A stretch of 56,244 bases of DNA from an uncultured Hyphomicrobium sp. GTDB taxonomy: Bacteria > Pseudomonadota > Alphaproteobacteria > Rhizobiales > Hyphomicrobiaceae. Each line of letters starts with the position of its first letter. The stretch's first letter is position 1. The notes beneath the pieces were generated by a model. That model searched no databases. It was not told the origin of the DNA and worked only from the letters and a program-made list of their open reading frames with translations. Of the stretch, positions 26,900 to 36,022 are shown piece after piece. Location of the stretch: positions 1 through 56,244 of the forward strand of contig NZ_CADEFI010000020.1 in NCBI RefSeq assembly GCF_902826555.1, read 5' to 3'. Made by a program: the position numbers and the translations under genes.

Positions 26900-27122
26900 A
26901 TGCGCCTGACGCAGCGACGATCGACAAACGAAGTCGGCAATAGTCCCGAAAGAGAAGACAACGCACACCGCAAAAGAGCATGTGTCGTGAAAGCCCAGGC
27001 TGTGCCGTCGGCGGTGCGGCAAATCGTACGGTGCGCGTTCAGGTGCCATCCCTGCGTTGGAATCTAGCGCTTGGGCTTAAACCTGTGCTAAGGGCCGCGA
27101 CGGACCTAGTCCGGGCGAGCGG
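26900..27122. other. 223-base gap upstream of nasT
   Basis: No gene is supported. The gap separates the CHAT gene from the NasTS operon and should contain the nasT promoter. I could not identify a confident -35/-10 or -24/-12 element or a clear repeat. Confidence 0.4.
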
Positions 27123-27731
27123 ATGCCAGAATCGGAAACCACACTTTCCATCCTCGTGATCGATGAAAACCGCTTGCGGGCCGCGGTCATCGAGGCCGGC
27201 CTGCGTGACGCCGGCTATTCGAAGCTCACGATCGTTCACGATGTCGCCGGCATCGCACGCCGTATCGCCGACATCGCCCCCGACGTCATCGTCATCGATC
27301 TCGAGAATCCCAATCGCGACATGCTGGAAAGCATGTTCCAGCTTTCTCGCTCCGTAAAACGCCCCATTGCCATGTTCGTGGACCGCTCCGACCAGGCGGC
27401 GATCGAGGCCGCCGTAGAGGCCGGCGTCTCCGCGTACGTGGTCGACGGCCTGAAACGCGAGCGCGTCAAACCGATCCTCGATATGGCCATCAGCCGCTTC
27501 AATGCCTTCTCCCGCATGTCGCGCGAGCTCGAGGAGGCGCGCTCGCAGCTCGAAAGCCGCAAGCTCGTCGATCGCGCCAAAGGCATCCTAATGAAGACGC
27601 GCGGGCTTTCGGAAGCTGACGCCTACGCACTTCTGCGCAAGACGGCCATGAACCAGAACCGCAAGATTTCCGAGATCGCCGAGAGCCTCATCACGGCCGC
27701 CGGCCTGCTGGCTCCGCCGGAGGACAAATGA
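27123..27731 (+). CDS. nasT: nitrate-responsive antiterminator NasT (receiver-ANTAR)
   Basis: RNA-binding antiterminator for nitrate assimilation. The 202 residues contain a receiver-like domain (about 8-125, with DVIVIDLENP holding the candidate phosphoacceptor Asp) and a C-terminal ANTAR domain (about 135-195: LVDRAKGILMKTRGLSEADAYALLRKTAMN). NasT is held by NasS without nitrate and binds tandem hexaloop hairpins in the target leader when released. It overlaps the nasS start by 4 bases. The expected target lies at 29084-29211. Confidence 0.93.
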   Translation: MPESETTLSILVIDENRLRAAVIEAGLRDAGYSKLTIVHDVAGIARRIADIAPDVIVIDLENPNRDMLESMFQLSRSVKRPIAMFVDRSDQAAIEAAVEAGVSAYVVDGLKRERVKPILDMAISRFNAFSRMSRELEEARSQLESRKLVDRAKGILMKTRGLSEADAYALLRKTAMNQNRKISEIAESLITAAGLLAPPEDK

Positions 27732-28957
27732 GCGAGCGCCGACCATATGAGATCGTCGCCGGCTTCATGCCGCTGCTCGACAGCTCCGTTCTCGTCGCCG
27801 CCAAGGAGAAGGGCTTTGCCGCGGCTGAAAACATTGATCTCACGCTCGTGCGCGAAACCTCGTGGGCCAACATCCGCGACCGCATGGCCGTCGGGCATTT
27901 CCAGGTCGCACACATGCTGGCCCCGATGCCGCTCGCGGCCAACCTTGGCCTCACACCGCTTGCGGCCAAGACGATTGCCCCCATCGCACTCGGGCTCGGC
28001 GGCAACGCAATCACGGTTTCGAACGGCCTGTGGGCGCGCATGGTGGCTCAGGGAGCCAAGGCCGATCTCGATCCAGCCTCGGCAGGCAGGGCGTTGCGGG
28101 GCGTGATCACGGAGCGGAGCAGCGCTCGTGATGCCGCCTTACGCTTCGCCGTCGTACACTCATTTTCGGGCCACAACTATGAGCTCCGCTACTGGCTCGC
28201 CGCGTGCGGCATCAACCCCGACCGCGACGTCGAGATCGTCTTCGTTCCTCCGCCGCTGATGGCCGACGCACTCGCGAGCGCGACCATCGACGGCTACTGT
28301 GTCGGCGAGCCTTGGAGCACGGCCGCGGCAAAGGCGGGTCTCGGCCATATCGCGACGGTCAAGGCCGCGCTGTGGCGCTCGAGCCCGGAAAAAGTGTTGG
28401 GTGTCGTTGCGAATTGGGCGAACCAGGAGCCTGAGGCACTCACCGCGCTGCTGCGTGCATTGTGCCGTTCGGCGGAGTGGTGCGCGGCGGCTCGGAACCA
28501 TCGCGAGCTGGCCGAGATCCTGGCGGCACGCGCGTTCATCGATCGTCCTGCCGAATGGATGCTGCACGGCCTTTCGGGAGAGCTGGACGTCGGCGGCGGC
28601 GAAATCAGGCGCGCCGAGGATTTCTTCGTCCCGTTCGCCAAAGCAGCCACGTTTCCCTGGAAGAGCCACGCGCTCTGGTTCTATTCGCAGATGGTGCGGT
28701 GGGGGCAAGTTGCGCACACGTCAGAGCAGGCAGCCATCGCCCGTGAAACATATCGCCCCGACATCTATCGCAGCGCGCTGAAGCCGCTGGGCATTGCGCT
28801 GCCGTCCGCGAATGCGAAGGTGGAGGGGGCTCTCGTTGCCCCGACTCCGGTCGGCTCGGCCGGCGCCAGCCTCACACTCGGCCCGGATGGCTTCTTCGAT
28901 GGCGCATTGTTCGACCCGGATCAGCTGGACGCCTACATCGAAGCCCAGCGACGATAG
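27728..28957 (+). CDS. nasS: nitrate sensor NasS (NrtA/CmpA-like, cytoplasmic)
   Basis: A 409-residue ABC-type nitrate/bicarbonate-binding-protein fold (VAGFMPLLDSSVLVAAKEKGF, AHMLAPMPLAANLGL, GYCVGEPWSTAAA) without a signal peptide. This is the hallmark of NasS, the cytoplasmic co-regulator that sequesters NasT until nitrate or nitrite binds. Its start overlaps the nasT stop (ATGA). The structural genes follow after a 289-base leader. Confidence 0.92.
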   Translation: MSERRPYEIVAGFMPLLDSSVLVAAKEKGFAAAENIDLTLVRETSWANIRDRMAVGHFQVAHMLAPMPLAANLGLTPLAAKTIAPIALGLGGNAITVSNGLWARMVAQGAKADLDPASAGRALRGVITERSSARDAALRFAVVHSFSGHNYELRYWLAACGINPDRDVEIVFVPPPLMADALASATIDGYCVGEPWSTAAAKAGLGHIATVKAALWRSSPEKVLGVVANWANQEPEALTALLRALCRSAEWCAAARNHRELAEILAARAFIDRPAEWMLHGLSGELDVGGGEIRRAEDFFVPFAKAATFPWKSHALWFYSQMVRWGQVAHTSEQAAIARETYRPDIYRSALKPLGIALPSANAKVEGALVAPTPVGSAGASLTLGPDGFFDGALFDPDQLDAYIEAQRR

Positions 28958-29083
28958 GTCCACTGCGCGTGCGCTGCACAAACTTTGTGCCCCTGGTGCA
29001 TAAATTGTCTATTCTTTGGCCTTGCTGAAGGCCCTGCGACGCGAGTATCCGTTTCAATAACAGGTTGATCCCAAGCCATTTGC

Positions 29084-29145
29084 TGCAGCGCCAAAGTTGG
29101 TGCGGCACCGGCTCCAGGATTAACGCGGCGCCCAACGACGGGCGC
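29084..29145 (+). ncRNA. ANTAR-type tandem-hairpin antitermination element (NasT target)
   Basis: Two hairpins with six-base loops obey the ANTAR RNA rule (A at loop position 1, G at position 4). P1 at 29084-29107: GCGCC-AAAGTT-GGTGC, extended by three pairs below an A-G mismatch. P2 at 29128-29145: GCGCCC-AACGAC-GGGCGC, a perfect 6-bp stem. They are 20 bases apart and sit 9 bases before an intrinsic terminator, the standard layout for NasT-controlled leaders. Confidence 0.88.
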
Positions 29146-29154
29146 TCAACAGGC

Positions 29155-29216
29155 AAAGCCGCCGATCAAGCAATTGCGCACACGCGCAGGGGTTTGACCG
29201 GCGGCTTTTTTGTTTT
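29155..29216 (+). terminator. regulated leader terminator upstream of the nitrate transporter gene
   Basis: AAAGCCGCCG pairs with CGGCGGCTTT; the stem continues inward through TCAA/TTGA and is capped by TGCGC-ACAC-GCGCA. A TTTTTTG-TTTTTT tract follows at 29206-29218. It precedes the transporter ATG by about 30 bases. Without NasT binding to the upstream hairpins, transcription should stop here. Confidence 0.88.
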
Positions 29217-29246
29217 TTCAGGCCCTGCGGGGCGGGAGACGGATCA

Positions 29247-30557
29247 ATGCAGGAAAACGGCCACGGAGATCTCGGATTGGCGCGCACCGAAGGCCGCGCG
29301 CTCTGGATGTCGACCCTCGCCTTCACGGTGTGTTTTGCCGTATGGACGATCTTTTCCATCATCGGCGTGAAGATAAAGCAGGAGCTGGGACTCTCCGAAA
29401 CCGAGTTCGGGCTTCTCATCGGCACGCCGATCCTGACCGGCTCGCTCTCGCGCATCTTCCTCGGCATCTGGACCGATCGCTTCGGTGGCCGTCTGGTCTT
29501 CACGCTCATGATGCTCGCGACGAGCGTCGCCACCGTTCTGCTCGCGTTCGCGCACACCTATCCGCAGATCCTTGCCGCAGCTCTCGGTGTCGGCCTCGCG
29601 GGCGGCTCGTTTGCGGTTGGTGTTGCCTATGTCTCGCGCTTTTTCCCGCAGAAGCGTCAGGGCACCGCGCTCGGCATCTTCGGCGTCGGCAACGTCGGCG
29701 CGGCTGTGACGAAGTTCGCAGCTCCCTTCGTGCTGCTTGCTTGGGGGTGGCAGGCCGTCGCGCTCGTGTGGGCCGCCGTCCTCTTCATCATGGCGATCGT
29801 GTTCTACTTCACGACTATTGACGATCCGGTCCTCGTCGAGCGGCGCAAGACGGGCGCAGAGGCCAAACCCTTCATGCTCGAGCTTTCGGCGTTGCGCGAT
29901 GTCCGGGTCTGGCGCTTTGCCTTCTACTATTTCTTCGTGTTCGGCGCGTTCGTCGCACTTGCCCTCTGGCTGCCGCGCTATCTCATCGGGGTATACGGCT
30001 TCGACATCGCCACGGCCGGCATGATCGGCGCCCTCTACTCGATCCCCGCCAGCATCTTCCGCGCCTACGGCGGCGTGCTCTCGGACCGCATCGGCGCCCG
30101 CACCGTGATGTACTGGAGCCTTGCCGTTTCGGCCATGGCAACCCTTGTACTCTCGCTGCCTCCGACCAGCTACGTCATGCGCGGAATCAAAGGTGATATC
30201 TCCTCTCACTTCGAGATCGGTGTCGGCGCCTTTATCGCCGCCGCCTTCGTGCTTGGCTTCTTCATGAGCCTCGGTAAGGCCGCCGTCTTCAAGCACATCG
30301 CTTCTTATTATCCGAACAGCGTCGGCGCAGTCGGCGGCCTGGTCGGCATGATCGGCGGACTCGGCGGCTTCGTGCTCCCCATCGCCTTCGGCGCCCTGAA
30401 CGACCTCACTGGCCTCTGGTCGAGCTGCTTCATGCTGCTTTTCGTCATCTCATCTGGCCTGCTCCTGTGGATGGATGTGGTGGTGCGGCGCATGAACCGG
30501 ACCGAAAACACCGCCGCGAAAGGTCTTCCCGCCCAAGCCTTCGTCGCAGCCGAATAG
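29247..30557 (+). CDS. NarK/NasA-type nitrate/nitrite MFS transporter
   Basis: A 436-residue inner-membrane protein with about 12 hydrophobic helices, belonging to the nitrate/nitrite porter branch of the major facilitator superfamily. The family motif GLLIGTPILTGSLSRIFLGIWTDRFGGR and the glycine-rich segments GVGLAGGSFAVGVAYVSRFFP and GLVGMIGGLGGFVLPIAFG are visible. First gene after the NasT-regulated leader. It probably imports nitrate (or exchanges nitrite) for assimilation. Confidence 0.92.
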   Translation: MQENGHGDLGLARTEGRALWMSTLAFTVCFAVWTIFSIIGVKIKQELGLSETEFGLLIGTPILTGSLSRIFLGIWTDRFGGRLVFTLMMLATSVATVLLAFAHTYPQILAAALGVGLAGGSFAVGVAYVSRFFPQKRQGTALGIFGVGNVGAAVTKFAAPFVLLAWGWQAVALVWAAVLFIMAIVFYFTTIDDPVLVERRKTGAEAKPFMLELSALRDVRVWRFAFYYFFVFGAFVALALWLPRYLIGVYGFDIATAGMIGALYSIPASIFRAYGGVLSDRIGARTVMYWSLAVSAMATLVLSLPPTSYVMRGIKGDISSHFEIGVGAFIAAAFVLGFFMSLGKAAVFKHIASYYPNSVGAVGGLVGMIGGLGGFVLPIAFGALNDLTGLWSSCFMLLFVISSGLLLWMDVVVRRMNRTENTAAKGLPAQAFVAAE

Positions 30558-30576
30558 CACAGGGGGAAGGCGCACA

Positions 30577-33027
30577 ATGACCGAGAAACTTGTCATCGTC
30601 GGAAACGGCATGGCGCCGGGGCGCATGCTCGAGCACCTATTCGAGAAGGCGCCGGGACGCTACGAGGTTACGATCTTCAACGCCGAGCCGCGCGTGAACT
30701 ACGACCGCATCATGCTGTCGCCCGTGCTCTCCGGCGAGAAGGACTACGAGCAGATCATCATTCACGGCGACGGCTGGTACATCAAGAACGGCATCACCCT
30801 CTACAAGGGCCACAAGGTCACCGGCATCGACCGGACGGCGAAGACCGTCACATCGGACCAGGGCGTGAAGACCCACTACGACAAACTCGTTATCGCCACT
30901 GGCTCGATGCCCTTCATTCTTCCGGTACCCGGCAACAATCTCGCCGGCGTGCTCTCCTACCGCGATCTCGACGACGTCAACGCGATGCTGCTTGCCGCCC
31001 AGTCACGCTCCAAGGCGGTGGTGATCGGCGGCGGCCTCTTGGGCCTTGAAGCTGCAGCCGGACTGAAAGAGCGCGGCATGGACGTCACCGTGTTGCATCT
31101 CATGCCGACCCTCATGGAGCGGCAGCTCGACCCGGCCGCAGGCTACCTCCTGCAGCGGGAGCTCGAAGGACGCGGCATCAAGGTGGCATGCAACGCAAGC
31201 ACGAAACGCATTCTGGGAGAAACCCGGGTCGAAGGCGTCGAGCTTGCAGACGGCACGACAATTCCCTGTACGCTGGTCGTCATGGCGGCCGGCATCCGCC
31301 CGAATGCCTGGCTCGCCAAGGACGCCGCCCTCGAGACCAACCGCGGCATCATCGTCGATGACCACATGCAGACGTCGGACCCCGATATTCTCGCGCTTGG
31401 CGAGTGCGCCGAGGTCGGCGGACACGTCTACGGCTTGGTCGCACCGCTCTACGAGATGGCGCGCATAGCCGCGGCAAAGCTCGCGGGTGAAGCCGCGTCG
31501 GGCTTCGTTCACAACGATACCCCGACCAAGCTCAAGGTCACCGGCATCGATGTTTTTTCGCTGGGCGATTTCGCCGACGGCGAGGACCGCCAGGAGATCG
31601 TGCTTCGCGACGCGGCAGCGGGCGTCTACAAGCGCCTGGTGCTGAGGGAGAACCGCATCGTCGGAACAGTTCTCTACGGAGAGACCGCGGACGGCGCCTG
31701 GTTCAACGATCTCAAGAAGAAAGCCGTCGATATCTCGGAGATGCGCGACACGCTGATCTTCGGACAAGCCTATCAGGGCGGTGCGCCGCTGGACCCTACG
31801 GCGGCCGTTGCAGCGTTGCCCGATAACGCAGAGATCTGCGGCTGCAACGGCGTGTGCAAGGGCAAGATCGTCTCCACGATCAAGGGAAAGGGCCTCACGT
31901 CGCTCGACGACGTGCGCGCCCATACCAAGGCCTCGGCCTCGTGCGGATCGTGCACGGGGCTTGTCGAGCAAGTGATGAAATTCACGCTCGGCGATGCTTA
32001 CAATCCGGTCGCGGTGCAGCCCATGTGCGCCTGCACCTCGCTAGGTCATGACGACGTACGCCGCCTCATCAAGGCCAAGGGCCTCAAGACGGTCTACGCT
32101 GTCATGCAAGAGCTTGAATGGAAGACGTCGTGCGGTTGTGCCAAATGCCGCCCGGCGCTCAACTACTACCTCATTTGCGACTGGCCGGGTGAATACGCCG
32201 ACGACTACCAGTCTCGCTTCATCAACGAGCGCGTGCACGCCAACATCCAGAAGGACGGCACCTATTCGGTCGTGCCCCGCATGTGGGGCGGCGTCACGAA
32301 CGCCAGAGAGCTGCGCGCCATCGCCGACGTCGTGGACAAGTTCCATATCCCGACCGTGAAGGTGACCGGCGGCCAGCGCATCGACATGCTAGGCGTTCGC
32401 AAGGAGGATCTACCCGCCGTATGGGCCGACCTCGGCAAGGCCGGCTTCGTCTCCGGACACGCTTACGCTAAGGGTCTGCGCACGGTGAAGACCTGCGTCG
32501 GCAGCGAATGGTGCCGTTTCGGCACCCAGGATTCGACCGGATTCGGCGTGCGCATCGAGAAGTTCATGTGGGGTTCGTGGACGCCGGCCAAGGTGAAGAT
32601 GGCCGTCTCCGGCTGCCCGAGAAACTGCGCCGAAGCCACCTGCAAGGACGTCGGTGTCATCTGCGTCGACAGCGGCTACGAGATTCATTTCGCAGGCGCC
32701 GCCGGCCTCGACATCAAAGGCACGGAAGTGCTCGGCCTGGTGAAAAGCGAGGACGAAGCCCTCGAAGCGATCGTCGCGCTCACGCAGATGTATCGCGAGC
32801 AGGCGCGCTATCTCGAGCGCATCTATAAATGGGCGAAACGCGTCGGGATCGACGAAATCCGGCGCCAGATCCTCGACGATGCGGAGCGCCGGCGCGGATT
32901 CTTCGATCGCTTCGTCCACTCCCAGAAGTTTGCCCAGGTCGACCCATGGTCGGAGCGCGTCTCCGGCTTGCACAAGCACGAGTTCCGGCCGCTTGCCACG
33001 GTCGGCCTTCCCCAGGCAGCGGAGTGA
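30577..33027 (+). CDS. nirB: assimilatory NAD(P)H nitrite reductase large subunit
   Basis: Reduces nitrite to ammonium. The 816 residues include an N-terminal FAD/NAD(P)H pyridine nucleotide-disulfide oxidoreductase part (LVIVGNGMAPGRMLE; VVIGGGLLGLEAA). Two BFD-like [2Fe-2S] regions follow (CGCNGVCKG..CGSC and CACTSLGHDD..CGCAKCRP). The C-terminal siroheme/[4Fe-4S] domain has CVGSEWCRFG and SGCPRNCAEATC. It starts 19 bases after the transporter gene, and nirD follows 4 bases later. Confidence 0.95.
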   Translation: MTEKLVIVGNGMAPGRMLEHLFEKAPGRYEVTIFNAEPRVNYDRIMLSPVLSGEKDYEQIIIHGDGWYIKNGITLYKGHKVTGIDRTAKTVTSDQGVKTHYDKLVIATGSMPFILPVPGNNLAGVLSYRDLDDVNAMLLAAQSRSKAVVIGGGLLGLEAAAGLKERGMDVTVLHLMPTLMERQLDPAAGYLLQRELEGRGIKVACNASTKRILGETRVEGVELADGTTIPCTLVVMAAGIRPNAWLAKDAALETNRGIIVDDHMQTSDPDILALGECAEVGGHVYGLVAPLYEMARIAAAKLAGEAASGFVHNDTPTKLKVTGIDVFSLGDFADGEDRQEIVLRDAAAGVYKRLVLRENRIVGTVLYGETADGAWFNDLKKKAVDISEMRDTLIFGQAYQGGAPLDPTAAVAALPDNAEICGCNGVCKGKIVSTIKGKGLTSLDDVRAHTKASASCGSCTGLVEQVMKFTLGDAYNPVAVQPMCACTSLGHDDVRRLIKAKGLKTVYAVMQELEWKTSCGCAKCRPALNYYLICDWPGEYADDYQSRFINERVHANIQKDGTYSVVPRMWGGVTNARELRAIADVVDKFHIPTVKVTGGQRIDMLGVRKEDLPAVWADLGKAGFVSGHAYAKGLRTVKTCVGSEWCRFGTQDSTGFGVRIEKFMWGSWTPAKVKMAVSGCPRNCAEATCKDVGVICVDSGYEIHFAGAAGLDIKGTEVLGLVKSEDEALEAIVALTQMYREQARYLERIYKWAKRVGIDEIRRQILDDAERRRGFFDRFVHSQKFAQVDPWSERVSGLHKHEFRPLATVGLPQAAE

Positions 33028-33031
33028 CGCC

Positions 33032-33358
33032 ATGCAGTGGATCTCAATCGGAGAGATTTCGGACATCCCGCAGCGGGGCGCGCGCTGCATCGACACCCCA
33101 CAAGGAAAAGTCGCGGTCTTCCGCACGGGTGACGATCGCATATTCGCCATCGATGACCGTTGCCCGCACAAAGGGGGGCCCTTGAGTCAGGGCATCGTGC
33201 ACGGCGCCTCGGTGACGTGCCCGCTGCACAACTGGGTCATCTCGCTCGAAACCGGGAAGGCCCAGGGCGCGGACGAAGGTTGCGTCCGCACCATTCCGCT
33301 CAGGGTCGAAGGCAGCACGATCTACATCGCCGCCAACGCAAACGTAAAGGCGGCCTGA
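33032..33358 (+). CDS. nirD: nitrite reductase small subunit, Rieske type
   Basis: A 108-residue NirD with an intact Rieske motif, CPHKGGPL and CPLHNWVI, unlike some NirD proteins that have lost the ligands. It pairs with NirB encoded 4 bases upstream. Start 33032 is chosen because the Rieske domain begins there. The reductase gene begins 3 bases after its stop. Confidence 0.93.
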   Translation: MQWISIGEISDIPQRGARCIDTPQGKVAVFRTGDDRIFAIDDRCPHKGGPLSQGIVHGASVTCPLHNWVISLETGKAQGADEGCVRTIPLRVEGSTIYIAANANVKAA

Positions 33359-33361
33359 TCC

Positions 33362-36022
33362 ATGGACATGGCCGCCCCGCGCTCGGTCAAGACGACGTGC
33401 CCGTACTGTGGCGTCGGCTGCGGCGTCATCGCCGAGATCGGCGCGAGTGGCGAGGTCGGCGTGCGCGGCGACCCTGACCATCCGGCCAACTTCGGCCGGC
33501 TCTGCTCGAAGGGGTCGGCGCTCGCCGAAACGATCGGGCTCGAGGGACGCCTACTCTATCCCGAGGTCAAGGGCGCCCGAACCGACTGGGATCCGGCGCT
33601 CGATCTGGTGGCCTCGACTTTCGCCAACACCATTCGCGAGCACGGACCGGACTCCGTCGGCTTCTACGTTTCCGGCCAGCTTCTCACCGAGGACTATTAC
33701 GTCGTCAACAAGCTGATGAAAGGCTTCATCGGCACCGCTAACATCGACACCAATTCGCGCCTCTGCATGGCGTCGTCCGTCGCCGGCCATCGCCGCGCCT
33801 TCGGTGCCGACACCGTCCCCGGCTGCTACGAGGATCTCGAGCTTGCCGACCTCGTTGTCCTCGTCGGCTCGAACCTCGCTTGGTGCCATCCGGTTCTCTA
33901 TCAGCGCATCGCCGCCGCGAAAGAGAAGCGCCCGGACATGAAGGTCGTGCTGATCGACCCGCGCCGCACGGCCACGGCCGACATCGCCGATCTCCATCTT
34001 CCGATACGATCCGATGGAGATGTGCCGCTCTTCTTGGGCCTGCTGGCCCACCTGGGACGCGGCCGCGCGCTCAATCCCCGGTACATCGCCGAGCACACCA
34101 CCGGCATCGCCGAGGCGCTCTGCGCCGCCGACGCGATCGACACCTACACGCTTGCACGCCGCACCGGGCTCCCGCTGTCGACGCTGGAGCAGTTCTATTC
34201 CCTGTTCGCCGCCACGCAGCGCACCGTCACCATCTATAGCCAGGGCGTCAACCAATCGTCTTCCGGCACGGACAAGGTCAACGCCATCATCAACTGTCAT
34301 CTGGCGACGGGGCGCATCGGCAAGCCCGGCATGGGTCCGTTCTCTGTCACCGGCCAGCCGAACGCCATGGGCGGCCGCGAGGTCGGCGGCCTCGCCAACA
34401 TGCTGGCCGCCCACATGGCGATTGAGAATGCCGAGGATCGCGACCGCGTACAGCGCTTCTGGCACGCGCCCGCCATCGCCGGGAAACCAGGCCTGAAGGC
34501 CGTCGACATGTTCCAGGCCGTGGCCGACGGACGCATCAAGGCCCTATGGATCATGGCAACCAATCCCGTCGTCTCCATGCCGGAGGCGGGTGGCGTGAAG
34601 GATGCCATTGCGCGCTGCCCATTCGTCGTCGTGTCCGACGTGACGGCGGCGACCGACACCGCGCAGCTTGCCCACGTGCTTCTGCCCGCCCTCGCATGGG
34701 GCGAGAAGAGCGGTACCGTCACCAATTCGGAGCGGCGCATCTCGCGCCAGCGGAGCTTCCTACGAGCGCCGGGAGGCGCACGGCCCGACTGGTGGATCGT
34801 CTCGGAAGTGGCAAAGCGCATGGGCTACACGGAGGCATTCGCCTATGCCGAACCCGACGAAATCTTCGCCGAGCACGCCGCCCTTTCGGCATTCGAGAAC
34901 AACGGCACGAGGGATTTCGACATCGGCGCGTACGCAACTCTCGACCACGGGGCCTACGACGATCTGGCTCCGTTCCAATGGCCCCACCCGGCGGGCTCGA
35001 ATGGCGCCCAGCGCATGTTCGCCAAGGGCCGCTACTTCACGGCCGACGGAAAAGCGCGTCTCGTACCCGTTCGGCTCTCCGGCGACGAAATGGCCACGCC
35101 TGGATTTCCTCTGACGCTCAACACCGGTCGCGTACGGGACCACTGGCATACCATGACCCGCACCGGCAAAAGCCAGCGTCTGTCTCAGCACTACGCCGAG
35201 CCCTTCGTCGAGATTCACCCCGACGATGCCCAGCGCTTCCGCATTCACGATGCAGATCTCGTGCGCGTCTCCACCGGATTGGACGCGATCCTCGTCCGCG
35301 CACTCGTCACGCCGCGGCAGCAGCCCTGCTCGATCTTTGTTCCCATGCACTGGAACGACCAGTTCGCCTCGAGCGCACGCGTCGATTGCCTGGTTCCCGG
35401 AATAACGGATCCAATTTCTGGCCAGCCGGCATCCAAGAACATTCCGGTGCGCATCGAGCGCTTCGTCGCCGCGACCTACGGATTTGCAGTGCTGAGACGC
35501 AAGCCGGAAAAGATCCCCGCAGAGTATTGGGCGATCGCAAAATGCAACGGCGGCTGGCGCGTCGAGATGGCCTTCGCGTCCGATCAGACGGACTGGCCAG
35601 CCTTTGCACGAGGGCTTCTCGGTCGGGCAAGCGAGCCGGCCGTCTACCACGATACGCAAACCGGACGTATGCGCTTCGCCGCCTACGACAACGGCAACCT
35701 GATGGGCATGATGTTCCTCGCACCCGAGCCGGTTGCCGTGTCCCGCGAGTGGGCAATCTCCCAATTGGCGGCGACGGATCCCGTTTTGAGGCGGCGCAAT
35801 GCGATCCTGGCCGGACGCCCAGGCGCCGGCACGGTCGATCGCGGCGCAACCGTGTGTGCCTGCTTCGGCATTGGCGTCAATGAGATCGCCGGCGCAGTGG
35901 CGAGCGGCTGCTGCACGGTCGCGGCGGTGGGTGAAGCCACCCAGGCGGGCACCAACTGCGGCTCCTGCCGACCCGAAATCAAGAGGATCATCCATGAAAA
36001 CGCGCTCGCGAAAGCCGTCTGA
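33362..36022 (+). CDS. nasA: assimilatory nitrate reductase, molybdopterin catalytic subunit
   Basis: Reduces nitrate to nitrite in the cytoplasm. The 886 residues begin with a [4Fe-4S] motif (CPYCGVGCGV..GRLCSKG), followed by a bis-MGD molybdoenzyme domain (NSRLCMASSVAGHRRAFG, NPVVSMPEAG). A C-terminal BFD-like [2Fe-2S] segment is also present (CACFGIGVNEIAG..NCGSCRPEI). No Tat signal is present. A reductase partner (NADH flavoprotein or ferredoxin) is not encoded nearby, so the electron donor may be NirB or an external ferredoxin. The 3' end overlaps the next gene by 29 bases. Confidence 0.95.
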   Translation: MDMAAPRSVKTTCPYCGVGCGVIAEIGASGEVGVRGDPDHPANFGRLCSKGSALAETIGLEGRLLYPEVKGARTDWDPALDLVASTFANTIREHGPDSVGFYVSGQLLTEDYYVVNKLMKGFIGTANIDTNSRLCMASSVAGHRRAFGADTVPGCYEDLELADLVVLVGSNLAWCHPVLYQRIAAAKEKRPDMKVVLIDPRRTATADIADLHLPIRSDGDVPLFLGLLAHLGRGRALNPRYIAEHTTGIAEALCAADAIDTYTLARRTGLPLSTLEQFYSLFAATQRTVTIYSQGVNQSSSGTDKVNAIINCHLATGRIGKPGMGPFSVTGQPNAMGGREVGGLANMLAAHMAIENAEDRDRVQRFWHAPAIAGKPGLKAVDMFQAVADGRIKALWIMATNPVVSMPEAGGVKDAIARCPFVVVSDVTAATDTAQLAHVLLPALAWGEKSGTVTNSERRISRQRSFLRAPGGARPDWWIVSEVAKRMGYTEAFAYAEPDEIFAEHAALSAFENNGTRDFDIGAYATLDHGAYDDLAPFQWPHPAGSNGAQRMFAKGRYFTADGKARLVPVRLSGDEMATPGFPLTLNTGRVRDHWHTMTRTGKSQRLSQHYAEPFVEIHPDDAQRFRIHDADLVRVSTGLDAILVRALVTPRQQPCSIFVPMHWNDQFASSARVDCLVPGITDPISGQPASKNIPVRIERFVAATYGFAVLRRKPEKIPAEYWAIAKCNGGWRVEMAFASDQTDWPAFARGLLGRASEPAVYHDTQTGRMRFAAYDNGNLMGMMFLAPEPVAVSREWAISQLAATDPVLRRRNAILAGRPGAGTVDRGATVCACFGIGVNEIAGAVASGCCTVAAVGEATQAGTNCGSCRPEIKRIIHENALAKAV

